The notes beneath the pieces were generated by a model, which searched no databases, was not told where the DNA came from, and was given only the letters and a program-made list of their open reading frames with translations. A stretch of 64,000 nucleotides of DNA from Mytilus edulis (lineage: Eukaryota; Mollusca; Bivalvia; Mytilida; Mytilidae). The position numbers were made by a program, and so were the translations under genes. Location: contig NC_092349.1 in NCBI RefSeq assembly GCF_963676685.1, positions 55,069,232-55,133,231 of the forward strand. The letters are read 5' to 3'. Shown here in pieces: positions 34,889 through 46,229 of the stretch. How positions within the stretch are numbered: position 1 is the first letter of the stretch; every line of letters begins with the position of its first letter.

Positions 34889-36658
34889 GGGGGCTCGCGG
34901 GTCTAAATAATTTTTACAGAGGATGACCTTGAGGTCACTCCGATGTATTGTTATCGCTTAAATTTCCGTCATGCATAAATTAGTCAAATTAGTTTTGGGT
35001 TTTCAACACCAGTGAAAAAAGTGCATTTTCATACCTGCGATTTCTGTTCTCCGGTTGTACGATGTTTCAACAAAATATGGAATCATTTCAGTTGTTGATT
35101 TAGCTTGGAGAAAATTTGACTGAATTATATCTTATTAAATACGGTTTTATATGTTTAATTGGTGTTTAAGAAAGAGGTCAGGTGCTCTTGTTCATTCATA
35201 AAATTATCGTTCATTCATAAATTTATCGTAAAATCAAAATCACTACACAGGTTTATACACCGTGACGGTGTAGTGTAAATGACTACCTGTAATCTAAAAA
35301 TAGCGGTCTCACTAATAACGACAAGAAGCATTTTAGCGACAAGAAGCGTCAAGAACGGACAAGAAGAATAATTTTAGCGACAAGAAGACTATTTAGCGAC
35401 ATGAAAACTTCTCGTATCGCATGAGGATGACACATATCAAATCAACAATTATGTGTGGGACTTAGTTTTAAGAAATGATGTCAAAGTAACACTATGAAAA
35501 TATTTTTAGTAAGCTGAAATATATATTTATTTTTTACATGTTTATGTCTTGTAAGATATTTTATTTCTGTCCCATTTTTCAACATTAGCGTCTCGAAAGG
35601 TGAAATGTTTTAACTGAATGGTTAATTTAAATTAATTATGAAAATTGTTAAAATTAAATCAATAAAAGTAATTAGTGCCCAGTTATAAACACTACCAGGG
35701 GATAATCCATAATTATCCCCAACTTTAGCCTGGTAAACTTGTTGTCTCCTTGTGAAATATAAAATATATTAAAAATGATTTCCTGCTTAAGTCTTTTATT
35801 GATATAAAGTCAAAACCTTCTAGCTTTTCACTAGACTATATATAACAACAAACCAGTGTATTCTCTACGACTATTATTATATAAGTATAATAGTCCAAGG
35901 TATACTGATTTCTTGCACAACAATATAATAGTTATTACGGTGAGGTTGTATTTCCTGTCATTTATTCATCATCCAAGCACGAACTTGTATCAGAAAAAAT
36001 ATCTCTGTAAATTAACCCCAGTTTCAGGTATAGAGATGTGAACTGTTTCTGTGACATGTGCTTTTGACCATCCACAAGAACCTGCGGTCATCCGATGTTC
36101 AGTACTTCAGTACTTTGATTTTAATTTAATATAGGATTTCGCTATATTTTTCTATAAATGAACTTTATCTTTTACTTAATAGAAAAATGAAATGAAAAAA
36201 AAATGTGTCACCGTTCACTTACGCTCACAATCTGCCTTCGAAACAAGCATACATCTTTGTTTATGTCCCTTTTTTTTCTGTTGAATGAACTAATAGGAGA
36301 AATAGAGGTAAATTAAATATCGAAATAAAAAAAATAACTAAATTACAGAAATCGCTTAAATTATACAATTATTTAGTTTATGTACAGGTTATTCGAAAAC
36401 AACAATAAAAAATATAGGTCACCGATGAGTTAAAAAAGATATTTCAATTTTAATGCTAAAAAAAGCATTTTTGCAACAAAGGGAGACAATTTGGGGCTTT
36501 TTTTAATGATATCTACATTTTAAATGGCCAACAAGAATTGATTTTTGGAATGATTTGTGTACCATATATGATAAAGTAACAACTTCTAAAGGTAATTGAT
36601 AAAACTTGAAATGAAAAATAAATGTTTTTTTCTGAAAACTTTATACCCGCGACCCTCC
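34889..36658. mobile_element. 1.77 kb TTAA-flanked element in the methyltransferase intron
   Basis: TTAA lies at 34885-34888 and 36659-36662. The left end 'gggggctcgcgggtctaaat' is inverted at the right as 'ttatacccgcgaccctcc', about 16 of 20 matching. The right third (35850-36600) closely resembles 50160-52069. No transposase frame was found. TTAA points to a piggyBac-type mover. Confidence 0.75.
35319..35410 (+). repeat. Short repeat of 'AGCGACAAGAAG'
   Basis: Five copies or variants of AGCGACAAGAAG occur within 92 bases, separated by A/T-rich spacers ('attttagcgacaagaag'). Confidence 0.75.
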
Positions 36659-36697
36659 TTAAGTTTGTTTTAAATGTTGTTTTTTTTTGTTTTGCAG

Positions 36698-36876
36698 GTG
36701 GAAATATTGTTATGACAATGAAAAAACAATATGATGTTCCAGGATATTCCGAATCAATGCGATCTTTGATAAAAGATTTCGAAAACAGTGGAAAATGGGA
36801 AAAGAAATTAGAGTCACAATTCCCAAATTATTTTGAAGATGCTATAGGTGTCATCTACGTCTTCCAACTTCTATAA
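36698..36876 (+). CDS. METTL27: METTL27-like methyltransferase, last exon
   Basis: GGNIVMTMKKQYDVPGYSES is the family's 'GGLVCLTTR.N....Y' strand and loop, and SGKWEKKLESQF its conserved 'AGMWEGL' helix. The reading ends with VIYVFQLL and TAA at 36874-36876. The acceptor is TTTTGCAG ending at 36697, entry phase 1. AATAAA overlaps the stop at 36876-36881, giving a very short 3' untranslated region unless a later signal is used. The recognised exons give about 213 residues, near the size of the family. Confidence 0.9.
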
Positions 36877-37078
36877 ATAAATATGCTGTTCCTTTCATAT
36901 ACTAGTAGACTCCACATTCATTCATTATTTGGCATAGTTAAATTTCCTTGATATCCATACTTAATCAAACCTTGATGGGTCACCAACAGTAGTTGATGGC
37001 GGACATAAATGATAGATATACAAGAAATAAATTGATTACGAGACATGTCGGTTTCTTCAAAGACAAGCATAATACATA

Positions 37079-37230
37079 TAGGAAGATGTGGTATGTGTGC
37101 CAATGAGACAACTCTCCATCCAATGTATGTATCAAAAAAGAAGATGTGATATGATTGTCAATGAGACAACTCTCCACAAGAGATCAAAGTGACTCAAAAA
37201 TTAACAACTATAGGTCAGTCTTATGAATTT
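37079..37230 (+). repeat. Mussel 'CAATGAGACAACTCTCC' repeat, two abutting starts
   Basis: The start of the repeat occurs twice, at 37079 and about 37139, each with 'gaagatgtg.tatg.ttg.caatgagacaactctcca', a nested or tandem pair. Confidence 0.75.
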
Positions 37231-37359
37231 CCCTTGTTGCGGTTATCAACGGAACACTTTGATAACCTTAACAGTCAATGATTGGACTCGTTGCAATCTT
37301 GTTGTTAGTTATGAATAATAAAAGATGAAAAAGATATCGCAATAAAACAGCAAAGTTTA

Positions 37360-37560
37360 ACCAATGACACAAATAACCAATACATGTCAACATAAAGTCT
37401 TCATGAATAGACAGCTGCAAACAAATGACACAATGATAACCAAACAAGGTCAACATATGGTCTTTAACAATAGACAGCAAACCAAACACAAATAACCAAA
37501 ACAGGTCAACAAAAAGTCTTAAACAATAGACAAACCAAGGACACATATAACCAAAAACTA
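37360..37560 (+). repeat. ~60 bp tandem repeat, about three copies
   Basis: 'ataaccaaaacaggtcaaca', 'aaagtctt.aacaatagaca' and 'aaccaaacacaa' recur at about 60 bp intervals. The minus-strand frame at 37268-37546 is produced by this array. Confidence 0.7.
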
Positions 37561-37945
37561 TAGACAGCTTTTTTTAACAATTTTAATTCATAACTTATTG
37601 CTTTAGACCTAAGTATTACAGCAACATCAACGGTGTTTGTATATTTGGTTAATGCCTACCTAGGAATGCCCTTTCATTCGATATATGTCCTGTTTTTTTC
37701 TTCATAAAATCGATCATTCAATTTGTTGTTGTTGAATAATTACATTAGATGTATGTTTCATTATGATACTTTATTCTGATTGGCTAACTGCACATCTCGT
37801 GTTATTCCGTAAGCAATTGCATTGCTCAATAAAACTTTTCATTCATGATAACACGTGGTCCCACAATAAAGTGCACAAGTGAATTAAATAAAACAATAAT
37901 AAAATTCGAGTTTTCATGATCATAGCTAAAAAATGTAATTACAAG

Positions 37946-38095
37946 TATTGAATGCTTCTTTTTGTAACTTCATTGGGGTGTAAAAGCGTTGACCGTGCGC
38001 ACATTTTTAGTATGAAGCGCGGAAGCGCTTCATACAAAATGTACTTCGGTCAACGCTTTTACACCCCAATGAAGTTACAAAAAGAAGCATTCAAT
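37946..38095. repeat. Palindrome with ~75 bp arms
   Basis: 'tattgaatgcttctttttgt' at 37946 and 'acttcattggggtgtaaaag' are inverted at 38056-38095. The centre is 'gaagcgcggaagcgcttc', so almost no loop remains. Confidence 0.85.
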
Positions 38096-38149
38096 TCTTA
38101 AATAAATGAAATATTTTAAGCTAAAAGGCTATAATTTGTTAAAAATAAG

Positions 38150-38345
38150 AATATGTGGTATGATTACTAAAGAGAAAACTATCCACACGTGACCAACTGA
38201 CATAATGTAAGCAATAATAGGCCACTGGTAAGACCTATTACAAAGCAAACGTATCCCGTATAGTAAGATATATAAACGTAACTGACATGAATAATGTAAA
38301 ATATTTCAATCAAGACAACCAACGATCCGATGTCTGATGGAAGAA
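38150..38345 (+). repeat. Diverged mussel repeat copy
   Basis: 'gaatatgtggtatgattact', 'aaagagaaaactatcc' and 'caaccaacgatcc' follow the order of the 13757 family with many changes. Confidence 0.55.
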
Positions 38346-38744
38346 AACAATTATTTCAAGACTGGTTTAGACTAAAGTTGTAGTGAACTTTCCAACAAGT
38401 AGTATAAAGTTTTAAGAATCTTGGTGGTTTGAATGGTAATCCCCTTTCAAAAGGAAAATAATACTTAGTGTCTCACAAAGTGTACTACTACATGTATATG
38501 TACTAGTGATTTCTGATAATTATTTGACTTTGTCCATTCCGCTAACGTTTATCTATAACAGAAACAAGTCATGATCTATTTACACTACATGACGCTGAAT
38601 TTCCGGAAAAGCTTAAAATATTTAAGTTGAAATGAAATGAAGTGAAATTTCAGAACATCTTGTGTGAAGAGGTTTTGTCGTTCTCAAACGGAAATCTTCA
38701 CTTTCTGATGAAGGCGTTTAATAACAAGTATTGAAGTAAATACA

Positions 38745-38752
38745 TATAAAGG
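38745..38752 (+). promoter_or_regulatory. TATA box of the secreted helical protein gene
   Basis: TATAAAGG lies about 30 bases before the expected transcript start (about 38775) and just upstream of the untranslated first exon. Confidence 0.55.
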
Positions 38753-38774
38753 GACATTTGATATAGCATCGTAT

Positions 38775-38826
38775 ATGATCAGTGATCTACCAAATATCTA
38801 CATCAGTAAAGCTGAACATTGTACCG
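38775..38826 (+). other. Untranslated first exon of the secreted helical protein gene
   Basis: Short stretch between the TATA box and a perfect donor CCG|GTAAGT at 38827. It contains no ATG that could be used, and the next exon supplies leader plus start codon. The 5' limit is estimated from the TATA box. Confidence 0.5.
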
Positions 38827-39094
38827 GTAAGTGTGATATAAAGATTAGGAAAGTTTTGTTGCAATTATAAAGAATATATTTTTAAAATGCAAATGAATAA
38901 TGTTCTTGTAATATATTTTATAATCGAGATAATTTGACTTTTTAACTGTAATTATAACGTCTGTATGTGTATGAAATTATTAGCCTGGTATCACATGTAT
39001 CATTAATTAGTATTTTATTATATTTCACATTTTCTTGCATTTAATTTATTTTGGTAAAAGTGTTGGTTATTATAATAATGTCGGTACATACCAG

Positions 39095-39185
39095 GGGCGA
39101 ATCCAGCCAATTTTAAAAGGGGAAAAGGGAGGGGGGTCAAACACATGCAAGTCATTTAAAAAGGGGATTCCAGCCATATGTCGCT
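39095..39185 (+). repeat. 'CCAGGGGCG(A/G)ATCCAGCC' repeat fragment
   Basis: 'accaggggcgaatccagcc' followed by 'ttttaaaaggggaaaaggga' belongs with 52995-53150. Reverse material lies at 24128-24255. Located in the first intron. Confidence 0.6.
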
Positions 39186-39952
39186 TACAAAAGGTATACC
39201 TTATACTGTATGTGTATGACGCATATCAAAAAGCTACTGTTGGCTTGATCATTCAATAATTACTCAATATTTAAAGTATGAAATGTTTTGGAAACTAAAC
39301 ATTGTTCGATTCGGTGTAAGTAAAGTATATCAGAGCGACGATACAAGCAGAATACATGCACATGCATTCATCCTCATACATGTAACTCAAAAAGATGAGT
39401 CTAAGCACAGTTTTATACATAGATTGCCTTCAGTCTGGTTCCTTGTTCTTGGTCTGTTTTGGTACGATATGACTCAGATACCCGTATGTTGCAGAGAAAC
39501 AGCTTAGCTTTGATTTCGTCAACTACTATATCCAATATTAAATATTTTTTGGAATGTTTAAATATTTTCTCATTAAGTAAATAAATTGTTTGTAACGTCT
39601 AGCTTAAAATATTACAGGTACTTCAGGCCAAAAAATCACAAGTAATTTCAATTCCAAAATATAGATTATTTTAGGGTGTCGAACCGCATGAAAGGCGGTA
39701 CAAATAGACAGTCACAAAAACAAATATCATATAGGATATGGTCAGATCTTTTTACATGCAGATGAAGACTGGCCAACCCTCCTTAGACTTGTTTTTGATT
39801 GTTTGTGATGGGCTTTTGTTAGGAAGAAATGAATAGTTACACAAAAACACTTATTATGACGACATTTCTTGCGAGTTCCTAATCGTAAAATACATCTTAT
39901 ACAAGAATATATAATAGTTATAAAAATATATATTTAAATTATATTCATTCAG

Positions 39953-40051
39953 GGAACCACAGTCATGAAGATATCGATAGTATCAAGTATCATCTGTCTA
40001 GTTATAGCTGTGGATCTTACATTTGCAATACCAACTGCCCACAGACAAAAA
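39953..40051 (+). CDS. Secreted helical protein, exon with signal peptide
   Basis: After an acceptor ATTCATTCAG ending at 39952, ATG 39965 opens 29 residues: MKIS, a hydrophobic core IVSSIICLVIAV, and a likely signal cleavage after LTFA. IPTAHRQK follows, and the exon ends in phase 0 at donor GTAAGA (40052). With the first residue of the next exon the end becomes RQKR, a furin-type cleavage site. The protein should therefore be secreted as a precursor with a nine-residue propeptide. The whole spliced product is about 190 residues. It has no Cys after the signal peptide and no recognised family. Confidence 0.75.
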
Positions 40052-40255
40052 GTAAGATATGTGTATATACATGTCCTTTGTATGCATACATTTGCACACG
40101 CAGTTGCTTTATCTTTAGAAAATCAAATTATATTAACCACATTTAAGCAAATGATTTTTGGAAATAAATGGAAAGTTTATAATATCAGTAACAAGACATC
40201 CATCATACTGCCTTCTCATGTGCCTTAATAAATAAAACTACGCAAATTATGCAAG

Positions 40256-40314
40256 GATACAAAATGAAAACTTCATCGATGCTGGAGCCGATACTATAAA
40301 AGAAGGGATACGAG
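40256..40314 (+). other. Possible skipped or decayed 59-base exon
   Basis: It has an acceptor GCAAG ending at 40255 and donor GAG|GTATGC, and exactly the length (59) and entry phase of the used exon at 40450-40508. Read in the needed frame it meets TGA after three codons. In another frame it reads FIDAGADTIKEGIR, similar in pattern to LYNNARDHISDAV of the used exon. It may be a duplicated exon that decayed, or one whose inclusion would end the protein early. Confidence 0.4.
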
Positions 40315-40449
40315 GTATGCATTCCTGACACAAAATAAAAACATGCTAGCTACTTAAAAACCCAAAACGCAATGTAACTGAGCTTTTAATGCTGTCAAAG
40401 TCACAATGAGGTAACATATCCTTATGTTTTTATTTATGTTATATTTTAG

Positions 40450-40508
40450 AGATGGGATTGGTTTTCGAGGGCAAGGGAATTGTATAACAATGCCAGAGAT
40501 CACATTAG
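40450..40508 (+). CDS. Secreted helical protein, middle exon
   Basis: The translation RWDWFSRARELYNNARDHIS continues straight from the signal exon (phase 0) and leaves in phase 2 to join the last exon. The acceptor is ATATTTTAG ending at 40449 and the donor GTAAGA from 40509. Its first residue completes RQKR, so the mature chain would begin WDWFSRARE. The segment is an amphipathic helix with Trp and Phe on one face. Confidence 0.7.
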
Positions 40509-41286
40509 GTAAGACATAAACAATTATGTTCCTAACATCCAACCGTCTACAAGGTTAAATGCGAAAATAAAATGTATCGTACTTTCAATAATGGCCATTC
40601 ACCCTTGCGATCCTCACTTGAATAACAGTTGCCCTCTTTAAGGGTAATGAAAAAACATTAAAAAAAAACAATGAATATTAAAAAATGAATGTTTCATCCA
40701 TAAAATAGAGAAAAGATATAAGATTTTAAAAAGTATATGTATAATATATAATAAAAAGATTACTTTTGGATTTTAAATAGCGATACTTTGTGACGCGATG
40801 TCTACTTTAATTATTATCGTTATTTATCCAAAATTTAGGCGTTTGTTGGAAAGTAAGTGCATGTATGCGTTAGTATGTTATCGTTGGAACTTTCCCCTTC
40901 GACAAATAGACAGTACAGGTCCGTTTGTCTGGTTAATGGATGCCTGTATTTAACATTTCAAACTTCACCATCAGCATAAATGTTTGAACTTTAATTTGTT
41001 TATAATGTTTGATCTGTAAAAGGAGGATGTGAGTATACGAAAATTAGACAGCAGCACAACGATACAAAACATTTAAGACATCTAGGGGAAATACATGTAA
41101 CTATACTATGAATTTGTAGTAAGCTCCATGATGAAGACCGTACTTTGACCTATAATGGTTTACTTTTACAAATTGGGACTCATACCACATCTTCTTGTAT
41201 TTATTTTATCATGTTGACATTCACTAAGGTCTTACATGCAAAAACCGAAGTTTGTACTAGATATTGTATTTAATATTGTGTTTCAG

Positions 41287-41713
41287 TGATGCCGTTGATA
41301 CCGCTGGAGATGTGGCTGATACCATAGGGGTTCATGCACGGGAACACCTAAATCTCGCTGCAGACCATTTAGAAGACCTAGGCGTCCCACGTGAAAGAAT
41401 TGACGAGACAGGCGAAAGAATAAGTAATATAACAAGTCAGGTGGTTCAGAGAGGACAGGACATAATTGAGAATGGTCAAAATGGACTTTCCAGAGTAGCA
41501 GAACACGCAATGAAGAAAGCAATGGAAACTATCGAAAACAATAGAGATTTTCTAGAAAACAGTCATAAGCATATTTCGAGAGTAGCCGATTCTATGGCAG
41601 ACATATTCGGCAATTTCCGGGATTTGGTCAACAACCGACGGAATCAACAAGAACCATCAAGCAATTCTAGATTGACACTAATCACTGATGATGACGTAAA
41701 AGTGATTCATTGA
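41287..41713 (+). CDS. Secreted helical protein, last exon
   Basis: After the acceptor TGTTTCAG ending at 41286, 141 residues run to TGA at 41711-41713. The chain is almost continuously helical and charged: TAGDVADTIGVHAREHLNL, then ERISNITSQVVQRGQDIIEN, then AMKKAMETIENNRDFLENS and SRVADSMADIFGNFRDLVNN. A Ser/Asn-rich tail follows. Hydrophobic residues recur every three to four positions and the blocks near 41440-41500 and 41560-41620 resemble each other (GLSRVAEHAM, HISRVADSMA), suggesting internal duplication. There is one N-glycosylation site (NIT). The pattern recalls apolipoprotein-like or coiled helical secreted proteins, but no homology is claimed. The gene is complete and undamaged. 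Confidence 0.8.
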
Positions 41714-41788
41714 ACATTTGAAATTTGAAGTCGGAAATAATTTGTATTTTACAGCTTTATACATTATATTCGTTTCCCTTACTCCTTC

Positions 41789-41794
41789 AATAAA
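41789..41794 (+). terminator. Poly(A) signal of the secreted helical protein gene
   Basis: AATAAA 76 bases after the stop codon, followed by AT-rich DNA. Confidence 0.6.
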
Positions 41795-41899
41795 ACCATC
41801 AAATTATATTGTATCTTAGAAATTCAAAAATGCAGCCTTTCTGTGCTACATGTATCAATTCACACATGTTTTCAAACAACTAGAAAACACACACTTATA

Positions 41900-42480
41900 T
41901 AATACCTCGGGTCATTGTTTTGTATGGCCCCGCAAACGAAGTTGTCGATGCCAAATAGTTTTACCCTTGTCCGAAATTCCAAAATTCCGTCATTTCGTCA
42001 TTCCGCAACAAACCATTATACAGAATTTTTTCTAAACGCCTTCAGATATTGGGCTGATTTTTGGTTTGTACGTTCACCATGATGAGTTACAGATCAAGTT
42101 GAAGTTTCGTTCCGCTCCACTAATTTTTACTGAAATTAAGAGCTTTGGACTTTGAGAAAATTTTAAAAATCACAGTTATACTGACTTTTTTTAAACGCCT
42201 TCAGATATTGGGCTGATTTTTGGTATGTGAGGTTACCATGATGATTTACAGATCAAGTTTAAGTATCGTTCCGCTCCGCTAATTTTTGCTAAAATTATGG
42301 ACTTTGGACTTTGATAAATTATTGAAAATCAGTTATACTCATTTGTTTCTATACACCTCTAGATTTTGACCTTATTTAATTTTGATATGCGAGACTACCA
42401 TCATGTTTGTGTCCATATGTGTTATTGAAATTGCAAATTTTTCAACTTTTTGGGACGGGACCATTCGTGTCGCTTTGACA
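41900..42480 (+). repeat. ~160 bp tandem repeat element
   Basis: Two full units (about 42028-42187 and 42188-42350) share 'aaacgccttcagatattggg', 'accatgatga.ttacagatc', 'cgttccgctcc.ctaatttt' and 'ctttggactttga'. A degenerate third follows, ending 'ggacgggaccattcgtgtcg' and 'ctttgacacatctag'. It is built like the other core-repeat elements in the window. Confidence 0.7.
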
Positions 42481-42725
42481 CATCTAGTTTTAAGTATAAT
42501 ATGATTAATGATTTTGTATAAACATATTACAATGTAATACAATGATTCATGTAGGCGATAATATTTTGATGCACTAAGACAGATAAACAACTGAAACATG
42601 TTCAACAATGACTATTTCCCCGCAAAAATAGATTTAAAAATAATATTTAAAAAACACATTTTGTAGTTTTTCTGTCTGTGAAGAAATGTCATAACAAATG
42701 TGATACACACTCAATAAAGGCAACA

Positions 42726-43088
42726 GTAGTATACCGCTGTTCAAAACTCATAAATCCATGGACAAAAAACAAAATCGGGGTAACAAACTAAAACCGAGGG
42801 AAACGCATTAAATATAAGAGGAGAACAACGACACAGCACCGACAATCAACACACACAGAAACGGACCAAGCATCAGAAAAAGTCCCACGAGAATAACAAA
42901 TATAACATCTAAACCAAATACATGAATTTGGGATACACAAGCTTAAGTACTGTGTCACGCCTTATCTTAATATATCAAAAATAAGAGAAAATAAACGACA
43001 CAACATTAAAATACAACACACACAGAAACGAACAATAATTTAGAAATGGCCATCTTCCTGGCTTCGTACAGGACATTTCAATAACCCG
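42726..43088 (+). repeat. Mussel 'AAACTCATAAATCCATGGAC' repeat
   Basis: 'aaaactcataaatccatgga', 'aaaatcggggtaacaaacta', 'aaccgagggaaacgcatt' and 'aaacggaccaagcat'. The block 'aaacgacacaacatt...cacacacagaaacg' is repeated once inside. Common in mussel DNA by recollection. Confidence 0.65.
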
Positions 43089-43099
43089 TGTTTAAAAGG

Positions 43100-43545
43100 T
43101 GTGTACCACATTTTTTTATGTTACTTTGTCTGTTTCCTGAAAACCACTGATCTTGTTAGTCCGTTATTGGCCATGCACAAACTGTTCGTCAAAAGCCTTA
43201 GGCTTACTGCAAACAGAAGTGTTTGCCACCTGTATGATTTATTTAATAATGTTCCATTTACAAATATTGTTGCTTTTTTAAAAGAAATTGGAATTTATCA
43301 TAGAATATAAAAATGTTATTATATTTAAATCGATTTTAATTTTTATCACGTTATTTTACTGTTAATTTTTATTTGTATATACTCAATTTGCTTTAGTCAA
43401 GAATTTTAGTATATTGAAGGACTTTTTGTCTTATTTTAAAAATATGCTTTAAATTGTAAAAATATTCGAATTAGCTCTTGCCGCGATATAGCCTTTTTGT
43501 GCTAATGCGGCGTAAAGCAACCAACAATCAATCAATGTAATTTCT
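43100..43545 (+). mobile_element. 3' end of a non-LTR retrotransposon (LINE)
   Basis: A frame at 43101-43310 ends in SVCHLYDLFNNVPFTNIVAF and a stop. A ~230 base AT-rich untranslated tail follows, ending 'gcggcgtaaagcaaccaaca' + (atca)n. The (CAAT)-type tail and truncation from the 5' side are the form in which LINE copies are left. The rest of the reverse transcriptase is absent. The family is not resolved. Confidence 0.6.
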
Positions 43546-43692
43546 GCCAATCATTCAAAGAATGCCAATGAATAAGACGGTTACATATGCTTCTTGGAGT
43601 AGGAAAACATGTATGGGTTTCATCTTAACTAGTCGAAACACTAACTTCAACTATATCATTAATGAGACTGGTACGATTGAAACCATAACAAA

Positions 43693-45276
43693 CTAGAAGC
43701 TATCAAGAGCCTGTATCGCTCACCTGAAACAACCTGGGTTTTAGAATTCATAAAAAAAAGATAAAATTTGGCCAGAAATTAACAACACTTGGCTAGAACC
43801 TCATAAGGAAAGGAACATTTATGCTATGTTTGGTTTCATTCAACTCAGTGTTTCTCTAAAAGAAGAAATTTGTATGTATTTCCCATAGGGTCCTATGTTG
43901 AACTAAGTCCCCCCCTATGGCGACCATCTAGGAATTTGGATTGGCGACAAAGTAACAACACTTGGTCGGCATCTCATTAGGAACATTCATGCGATGTTTG
44001 GTTTCAATCCATTCAGTGGTTCTCTAGAAGAAGTCATTTATATGCATTTCCCATAGGGTCCTATGTTAAACTAAGTCCCCCACTGGTGGCCATCTTGGAT
44101 GATGGATCGGCTATAAAGTAACCACACTTGGTCAGCACCTCATAAAGAACATTCATGCCATGTTTGGTTTTATTCCATTCAGTGGTTCTCTAGAAGAAGT
44201 CATTTGTATGCATTTCCCATTAGTCCTATGTTAAACTAAGTCCCCAGCTGGCGGCCATTTTTGATGATGGATCGGCTACAAAGTAACAACACTTGATCAG
44301 CACCTCATAAGGAACATTCATGCCATGTTTGGTTTCAGTGGTTCTCTAGAAGTCATTTGTATGCATTTCCCATAGGGTCCTATGTTAAACTAAGTCCTCC
44401 GCTGGCGGCCATTTTTGATGATGGATCGGCAAAAAGTAACAACACTTGGTCAGCACCTCATAAGGAACATGCATTCATGCCGTGTTTGATTTCATTCCAT
44501 TCAGTGGTTTTCTAAAAGAAATCATTTGTATGCATTTCCCATAGGGTCCTATTTTAAACTAAGTCCCCCGCTGGTGGCCATCTTGGATGATGGATCAGCT
44601 ACAAAGTAACAACACTTGGTCAGCACCTCATAAGGAACATTCATGCCATGTTTTGTTTCATTCCATTCAGTGGTTCTCTAGGAGAATTCATTTGTATGCA
44701 TTTCCCATAGGGGCCTATGTTAAACTAAATCCCCCGCTGGCGGCCATCCTGGATGATGGATCAGCTACAAAGTAACAACACTTAGTCAGCACCCCATTAG
44801 GAAAATGCATGCTATGTTTGGTTTTATTCCATTCAGTGGTTCTCTAGAAGAAGTCATGTGTATGCATTTCCCATAGGGTCCTATGTTAAACTAAGTCCCC
44901 ACTGGCGGCCCTCTTGGATAAAGGATCGGCTACAAAGTAACAACACTTGGTCAGCACCTCATAAGGAACATTCATGCCATGTTTGGTTTCATTCCATTCA
45001 GTGGTTCTCTTAAAGAAGTCATTTATATGCATTTCCCATAGGGTCCTATGTTAAACTAAGTCCCCCGCTGGCGGCCATCCTTGATGATGGATCGGCTACA
45101 AAGAAACAACACTTGGTCAGCACCTCATAAGGAACATTCATGCCATGTTTGGTTCCATTCCATTCATTGGTTCTCTAGAAGAAGTTCAAAATGTAAATTG
45201 TTTACGACGACGACGGACGACGGACGCCAAGTGGTGATAAAAGCTCACTTGGCCCTTCGGGCCAGGTGAGCTAAAA
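43693..45276 (+). mobile_element. 1.6 kb element with nine ~180 bp core repeats (pearl/HINE type)
   Basis: The start 'atcaagagcctgtatcgctc' + ACCTG is followed by about nine tandem units, each with 'aagtaacaacacttggtcag', 'ttcattccattcagtggttc', 'tatgcatttcccatagggtc' and 'gctggcggccat'. The end is a GACGACGACGGACGACGGACG microsatellite-like stretch and a hairpin 'ggcccttcgggcc' at 45252-45264. CTCACCTG near the start is inverted as CAGGTGAG at the end. This layout matches bivalve pearl elements, considered non-autonomous Helentron relatives. Open frames in it are repeat artefacts. Confidence 0.8.
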
Positions 45277-45578
45277 AATGGGTTTTATATCCCGGGGAAA
45301 GCTAAATTTAATCATCCTGACCGGATCTCTGTCTAAAGAGACCATCAACGTCGGTTATTACAATATGACTAGGATATTTCCATGAATTTGAATTTAAGAT
45401 TGGTTTGTCGGTGGTCAAGTCAGACTAAGAATCAGATGACGAATGAAATGTATTCCAAAAGAACTGATAGAGTCTGTATTAGGGCAGGCAACGTTGCTTT
45501 GGTTAATATATGTTCTCCATCCATAACGGGGATCTAGGTTAAATGCACGAAATACACTTAGCAATTATCTATTTTTTC

Positions 45579-45607
45579 CAAGGACGTATATTAGTTATAC
45601 GTCCTTG
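45579..45607. repeat. Short hairpin 'CAAGGACGTAT'
   Basis: 'caaggacgtata' and 'tatacgtccttg' surround a six-base loop. No T run follows. Confidence 0.6.
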
Positions 45608-46229
45608 ATTTTTTTCCGTATCAATAGTTCCACACTTAACAAACACGGGTGGTATATAGTAATTGGGAGTCTTTCATTTTATTATGATTATACTTTTGTA
45701 TTCGAATCTTCTGCCTCACTGACTTAGATTTTGTGGTCTTTTTATCAATAGCGTTTAAATCTTGTCAAATTATATAATTTAAAACAGTATTTTACAAATG
45801 TTTGTGACGTGAATGATACATGTACATGTTATAAATTTCGCGTTGTCGATTTTTTGTAGAATATTCATTTATAATTTATTCTAAAGAAATATGAAGATAT
45901 TTCGTTATAAATGATGTGTCATGTAAAAATTATTATTATAGATTATACTAGCAAAGCGGATAAGTTTAAATGATGTAAAATAGTTTTCCATGATACATGT
46001 AATATAATATCAAACTTATTTCTTAAAAAAATAAGAAAAATCATTTTTTCACAAAAAAGTTGAAATTCAATCTAAAATAGAGTTCACAGACATCATTAAC
46101 CATGTACTTAGAAAAAGCTGTGAGAATATTTAAACAAAGTTCTTAGGATCCATACATTTAAATGCTTACGTTATTATAAAATGTAATGTATGTTTATTAC
46201 GTTGAAGGCAACTTAAGTTTCTGTTATTG

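Noticed and set aside
37268-37546. 92-residue hydrophobic minus-strand frame
   Set aside because: It is produced by a ~60 bp tandem repeat with no stop in that frame.
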